Source: Apodemus sylvaticus (lineage: Eukaryota > Chordata > Mammalia > Rodentia > Muridae). From it: a stretch of DNA of 64,000 nt. The position numbers and the translations under genes were made by a program. Below the pieces are notes generated by a model. The model saw only the letters and a program-made list of their open reading frames with translations. It ran no database searches and had not been told where the DNA came from. Below, one piece after another: positions 59,050 through 64,000 of the stretch. The stretch is from assembly GCF_947179515.1 (NCBI RefSeq), contig NC_067472.1, positions 167,401,275 through 167,465,274 on the forward strand, given 5' to 3'. Each line of letters opens with the position of its first letter. Position 1 is the first letter of the stretch.

Positions 59050-59410
59050 AGAATGGAATTTGGATCCATCGGAGGCCTCTGGCGGGAGCCTTCTGGTTGC
59101 CACCTCTGGATCGGGAGCAGCCTGGGCCATGCGCCCCATCCCCAAGCAATGCAGAGGGCCAGCAGTGCATCCGGAGGCCGGCCACAGGAAGGCAGCTTGC
59201 TCGGGTGAGTCCATCTGACCCGGCAAAGCGGAGGATCCATCCGGAGGCTTCTGGTGGGAGCCTTCCGGTCGCCACCTCTAGATCGGGAGCAGCCTGGGCC
59301 ATGTGCCCCATCCCCAAGCAGTGCAGAGGGCCAGCGGTGCATCTGGAAGCAGGCTGCAGGTGGGCAGCTTGCGGTGAGTCCTGCATTGACAACAAGACCA
59401 ACTAACATCA
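59050..59410 (+). promoter_or_regulatory. L1 5'UTR, two tandem monomers
   Basis: Two blocks beginning ggatccatc(c)ggaggc start at about 59061 and 59236, a step of about 175-180 bp. Each continues through ggagcagcctgggccat and ccccatccccaagca. Such GC-rich monomers are the promoters of rodent L1s. The second monomer is shorter at its 3' side, where it joins the ORF1 leader. Confidence 0.85.
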
Positions 59411-59422
59411 GTGAGATCTAGA

Positions 59423-60678
59423 TGGCAAAAGGCAAACGTTACTAACAGAAATCAAGGCAATATGGCAGCATCTGAACCCAATTCTCCATTAATAGCAAGT
59501 CCTGGATACCCCAACACACCAGAAAAGCAAGATTTGGATGTAAAATCATTGGTCATGATGTTATTACAAGAACACATGAAGGACATAAATAAATCTCTTA
59601 AAGAAATTCAGGGGAAAAATGATCAAAAGCTAGAAGCCCTTACAAGGGAAACACAAAAATCACTTAAAGAAATTCAGGAGAATATGGGTCAAATGATAGT
59701 AGGCAATAAGGAGGAAATGCAAAAATCACTTAAAAAATACAGGAGAAATTTGATCAACAGGCAGAAGTCATGAAAGAAACACAAAAATCTCTCAAAGAAT
59801 TACAGGAAAACACAAACAAGCAAGTGAAGAAACTGAGCAAAAACATCCAGGATCTAAAAACAGAAGTAGAAACAACTAAGAAATCGCAAAGGGAGACAAC
59901 TTTGGAGATAGAAAACCTTGGGAAGAAATCAAGGGCCATAGATGCAAATATCAACAACAGAATACCAGAGATAGAAGAAAGAATCTCAGATGCCGAACAT
60001 ACCATAAAAACCATGGACTCAACGGTCAAAGAAAATGCAAAATGCAAAAAGCTTGTAACCCAAAACATCCAGGAAATCCAGGACACAATGGACACAATGA
60101 GAAGGCCAAACCTAAGGATTATAGGCATAGAAAAGGGCGAAGATTTACAACTTAAAGGGCCAGCAAATATCTTCAATAAAATTATGGAAGAAAACGTCCC
60201 TAATCTAAAGAGAGAGATGCCCATGAATATACAAGAAGCCTACAGAACTCCAAACATACTGGACCAGAACAGAAATACATCCCATCACAGAATAATCAAA
60301 ACCCCAAATGTACTAAACAAAGAAAGAATATTAAAGGCAGTAAGAGAAAGAGGCCAAGTAACATATAAAGGAAGACCTATCAGAATCACACCAGACTTCT
60401 CACCAGAGACTATGAAAGCTAGAAGATCCTGGGCAGATCTCATGCAGACTCTAAGAGAACACAAATGCCAGCCAAAACTACTATACCCAGCAAAACTCTC
60501 AATCACCATAGATGGAGAAACCATGATATTCCATGACAAAACCAAGTTCACAAATTATATTACCACAAACCCAGCCCTACAAAGGATAATAGGAGGAAAA
60601 CATAAATACAAGGAAGGAAAATGCAAGATAGTAATCTTCTTTCATCAAAGCCAAAAGAAGATAACCAATCAAATATAA
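59423..60678 (+). pseudogene. L1 ORF1, one frameshift
   Basis: The start reads MAKGKRY... at 59423, with a different frame from the 59411 ATG that gives MRSRWQKANVTNRNQ. The coiled coil consists of 66-bp repeats with landmarks at 59594, 59660, 59726 and 59788. The last step is 62 bp, which is the site of a frameshift near 59740-59770. The downstream 302 residues (59770-60678) are continuous. They comprise the end of the coiled coil, the RRM-like core (RRPNLRIIGIEKGEDLQLKG), and the C-terminal domain (RPIRITPDFSPETMKARRSWADLMQ), with a TMDTM duplication before the core. This is the best-preserved ORF1 in the window. Confidence 0.9.
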
Positions 60679-60693
60679 AAGATAACATCAAAA

Positions 60694-63600
60694 ATGACAG
60701 GAAGTAATAATCACTATTCCTTAATATCTCTTAACATCAATGGACTCAATTCCCCAATAAAAAGACATAGACTAACGGACTGGATACATAAACAGGATCC
60801 TACATTTTGCTGCATATAAGAAACATACCTCAGTGTAAAAGACATAAACTACCTTAGAGTAAAAGGCTGGAAGACAATTTTACAAGCAAATGGTCTCAGG
60901 AAACAAGCCAGAGTTGCCATTCTAATATCAGATAAAATTGACTTTCAACCTTAAGTCATCAAAAGAGACACTGAGGGACACTTCTTGCTGGTCAAAGGAA
61001 AAACACACCAAGAAGAACTCTCAATCCTGAACATCTATGCTCCAAATGCAAAGGCACCCTCATTCATAAAAGAAACTTTACTAAAGCTCAAAGCACACAT
61101 TGAGCCTAACACAATAATTGTGGGTGACTTCAACACTGCACTTTCCTCAATGGACCGATCTGGAAAACAGAAACTAAACAGGGACACAGTGAAACTAATT
61201 GAAGCTTTGGACCAATTAGAGTTAACAGATATATAGAGAACATTTCACCCTAAAGCAAAATAATATACCTTTTTCTCAGCACCTCATGGTACCTTCTCCA
61301 AAATTGACCATATAATTGGTCACAAGACAGACCTCAACAAATATAAGAAGATCGAAATAATCCCATGCCTCCTATCAGATCACTATCGAGTAAAAGTAGT
61401 GTTCAATAGCAACAAAAACAATAGAAAGCTCACGTACACATAGAAACTGAACAATACTCTACTCAATGATACCTTGGTCAAGGAAGAAATAAAGAAAGAA
61501 ATCAAAGACTTTTTAGAATTTAATGAAAATGAAGACACAACATACCCAACACTATGGGACACAATGAAAGCAGTGCTAAGAGGAAAACTCATAGCCTTAA
61601 GTGCCTCCAAAAAAAAAAATGGAGAGAGCATACACTAGCAGCTTAATGACACACCTGAAAGCCCTGGAGCAAAAAGAAGCAAATTCACCCAGGAGGAGTA
61701 GAAGGCAGGAAATCATCAAATTCAGGGCTGAAATCAATCAAGTAGAAACTAGGAGAACCATACAAAGAATCAACAAAACCAGGAGCTGGTTCTTTGAGAA
61801 AATCAACAAGATAGATAAACCCTTAGCCAGACTAACCAAAGGGCACAGAGACAGTATCCAGATTAACAAAATTAGAAATGAAAAGGGAGATATAACAACA
61901 GAAACTGAGGAAATTCAAAAAATCATCAGATCTTACTACCAAAACCTATACTCAACACAACTGGAGAATCTGGAGGAAATGGACCGTTTCCTAGACAGAT
62001 AACAAACACCAAAATTAAATCAGGATCAAATAGATCATCTAAACAGTCCCATAACCCCTAAAGAAATAAAAGAGGTCATAGAAAGTCTCCCAACCAAAAA
62101 AGCACGGGACCAGATGGCTTCAGTGCAGAATTCTATCAGACCTTCAAAGAAGTCCTAACACCAATACTCTTGGAACTGTTCCAAAAAATAGAAACAGAAG
62201 GAACACTACCCAACTCATTCTACGAAGCCACAATTACACTAATATCAAAATCACACAAAGATCCAACAAAGAAAGAAAACTTCAGGCCAATTCATGAATA
62301 TCGGTGCAAAAATACTAAATAAAATTCTTGCCAAGCGAATCCAAGAACACGTCAAAACGATCATCCACCACGATCAAGTGGACTTCATCCCAGGGATGCA
62401 GGGATGGTTCAATATATGGAAATCCATCAATGCAATCAACTACATAAACACACTCAAAGAAAAAAACTATATGATCATTTCATTAGGTGCTGAAAAAGCA
62501 TTTGACAAAATTCAACATCCTTTCTGGCTAAAAGTCTTGGAAAGAACAGGAATTCAAGGCCCATACCTAAACATAATTAAAGCAATATACAGCAAACCGG
62601 TAGCCAACATCAAACTTAATGGAGAGAAACTTGAAGTAATGCCACTAAAATCAGGGACTAGACAGGTTGCCCTCTCTCTTCTTATCTTTTCAATATAGTA
62701 TTTGAATTTCTATCTAGAGCAATTAGACAGCATAAGGAAGTCAAAGGGATACAAATTGGAAAGGAAGAAGTCAAATTATCACTATTTGCAGATGACATGG
62801 TAGTATACTTAAGTGACCCAAAAAACTCCACTAGAGAACTCCTACAGCTGATAAACAACTTCAGAAAAGTGGCAGGTTATAAAATCAACTCATGCAAATC
62901 AGTTGCCTTTCTATACTCAAAGGATAAGCAGGCTGAGAAATAAGTTAGGGAAATGACACCCTTCACAATAGCCACAAACAATATAAAGTATCTTGGTGTG
63001 ACTCTAACCAAACAAGTGAAAGATCTTTACAACAAGAACTTCAGGTCTCTGAAGAAGGAAATCGAAGAAGACCTCAAAAAATGGAAAAATCTGCCATGCT
63101 CGTGGATTGGAAGGATTAATATAGTTAAAATGGCCATCTTGCCAAAAGCAATATACAGATTCAATGCAATGCCCATCAAAATCCCAACTCATTTCTTCAC
63201 AGAGTTAGAAAAAGCAGTTCTCAAATTTATCTGGAATAACAAAAAACCCAGGATAGCTAAAACTATTCTCAGCAGTAAAAGAACTTCTGGGAGAATTAGT
63301 ATCCCAGATCTCAAGCAATACTACAGAGCAATAGTGTTAAAAACTGCATGGTATTGGCACAGGGACAGGCAAGTGGACCAATGGAATAGAATTGAAGACC
63401 CAGAAATGAATCCACACACCTATGGTCACTTGATCTTCAACAAAGGAGCAGAAAACATCCAGTGGAAAAAAGATAGCCTTTTCAACAGATGGTGCTGGCT
63501 CAACTGGAGGTCAGCATGCAGGAGAATGCGAATTGATCCATTCTTATCTCCTTGTACTAAACACAATTCCAGGTTGATCAAGGACCTCCACATAAAACCA

Positions 63601-64000
63601 GACACACTGAAACTAATAGAAAAGAAACCGGGGAAAACCCTTGAAGACATAGGCACAGGGAGAAAGTTCCTGAACAGAACACCAATAGCTTATGCTCTAA
63701 GATCAAGAATTGACAAATGGGATCTCATAAAATTACAAAGTTTCTGTAAGGCAAAGGACACCGTCAAAAGGACAAAATGGCAACCAACAAATTGGGAAAA
63801 GATCTTCACCAACCCTACATCTGATAGAGGGCTAATATCCAATATATACAAAGAACTCAAGAAGTTAGACCCCAGGGAACCAAATAACCCTATTGAAAAA
63901 TGGGGTACAGACCTAAACAAAGAATTTTCACCTGTAGTAATTCAGATGGAGGAGAAGCACCTTAAGAAATGTTCAACATCATTAGCCACCAGGGAAATGC
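60694..64000 (+). pseudogene. L1 ORF2, partial at window edge, broken
   Basis: The ATG at 60694 is followed by TAA at 60817-60819 (codon 42) and TAA at 60952-60954 (codon 87). Further stops lie near 61234 and 61261. The endonuclease text IIVGDFNTALSSMDRSG is readable at 60985-61236. The linker and early RT region lie at 61601-62002. The RT part at 62294-62698 holds the DAEKAFDKIQHPF motif with D changed to G (LGAEKAFDK). FADD-coding DNA lies at about 62788. The frame is shifted near 62665. Confidence 0.92.

Larger units (their letters stand above)
59050..64000 (+). mobile_element. 5'-complete L1 running off the window
   Basis: The parts in order are a 5'UTR with two monomers (59050-59400), ORF1 (59423-60678) and ORF2 (60694 onward). 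The window ends inside the ORF2 C-terminal region (text gttcaacatcattagccacc), so the 3'UTR is not seen. Both frames are broken by stops or shifts, so it is not autonomous. Confidence 0.95.

Noticed and set aside
59021..59408. Overlapping 120-126-codon minus-strand frames
   Set aside because: They are reverse readings of the L1 5'UTR tandem monomers, and their repeated text follows the DNA repeat.

Overview
The window looks like nuclear DNA from a murine rodent. It is packed with L1 retrotransposons that have rodent-type 3' ends, carries B1 SINEs of the mouse-like type (internal block ggatttctgagttc), has rodent ERV LTRs, and contains a Mas-related G-protein-coupled receptor (Mrgpr) of the expanded rodent type. 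I saw no ID elements. The species cannot be fixed from sequence alone.

The only intact host gene I can support is a single-coding-exon Mrgprb/x-like receptor (32653-33627, + strand). It sits in a tandemly duplicated unit. Unit A (1 to about 6860) carries a broken sister receptor (3802-4747). Unit B (about 27060-34760) carries the intact receptor. Unit C (parts of 14570-14800 and 21245-25400) is more diverged: it keeps upstream non-coding sequence but I find no receptor exon. Unit A has gained a solo LTR, two 5'-truncated L1s and an L1 block at its right edge. Unit B still shows the empty sites for the first three, so these insertions postdate the duplication.

Region by region: 1-6860 is unit A. 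6860-14570 is a block of antisense L1, including a nearly full-length but broken element at 7100-12985. 14570-21240 is a mosaic: a piece of unit C, an L1 with 5'UTR and ORF1, an AT-rich tandem repeat of about 160 bp, and a twin-primed (internally inverted) L1 inside that repeat. 21245-27060 is unit C with old repeats and SINEs. 27060-34760 is unit B. 34760-42480 holds several L1s, a probable solo LTR and microsatellites. 42830-52250 is a rearranged pile of three L1s in alternating orientation. 52250-59000 holds more L1 tails, a second solo LTR and a second twin-primed L1. 59050 to the window end is a 5'-complete L1 that runs off the edge.

No L1 in the window has both open reading frames intact, so none looks able to move by itself. 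I found no bacterial-style operon, CRISPR array, tRNA or rRNA gene. The most interesting content is the Mrgpr unit history and the L1 structures: twin priming, a stop codon shared by two copies, 66-bp coiled-coil repeats, several 5'UTR types, and the split satellite.
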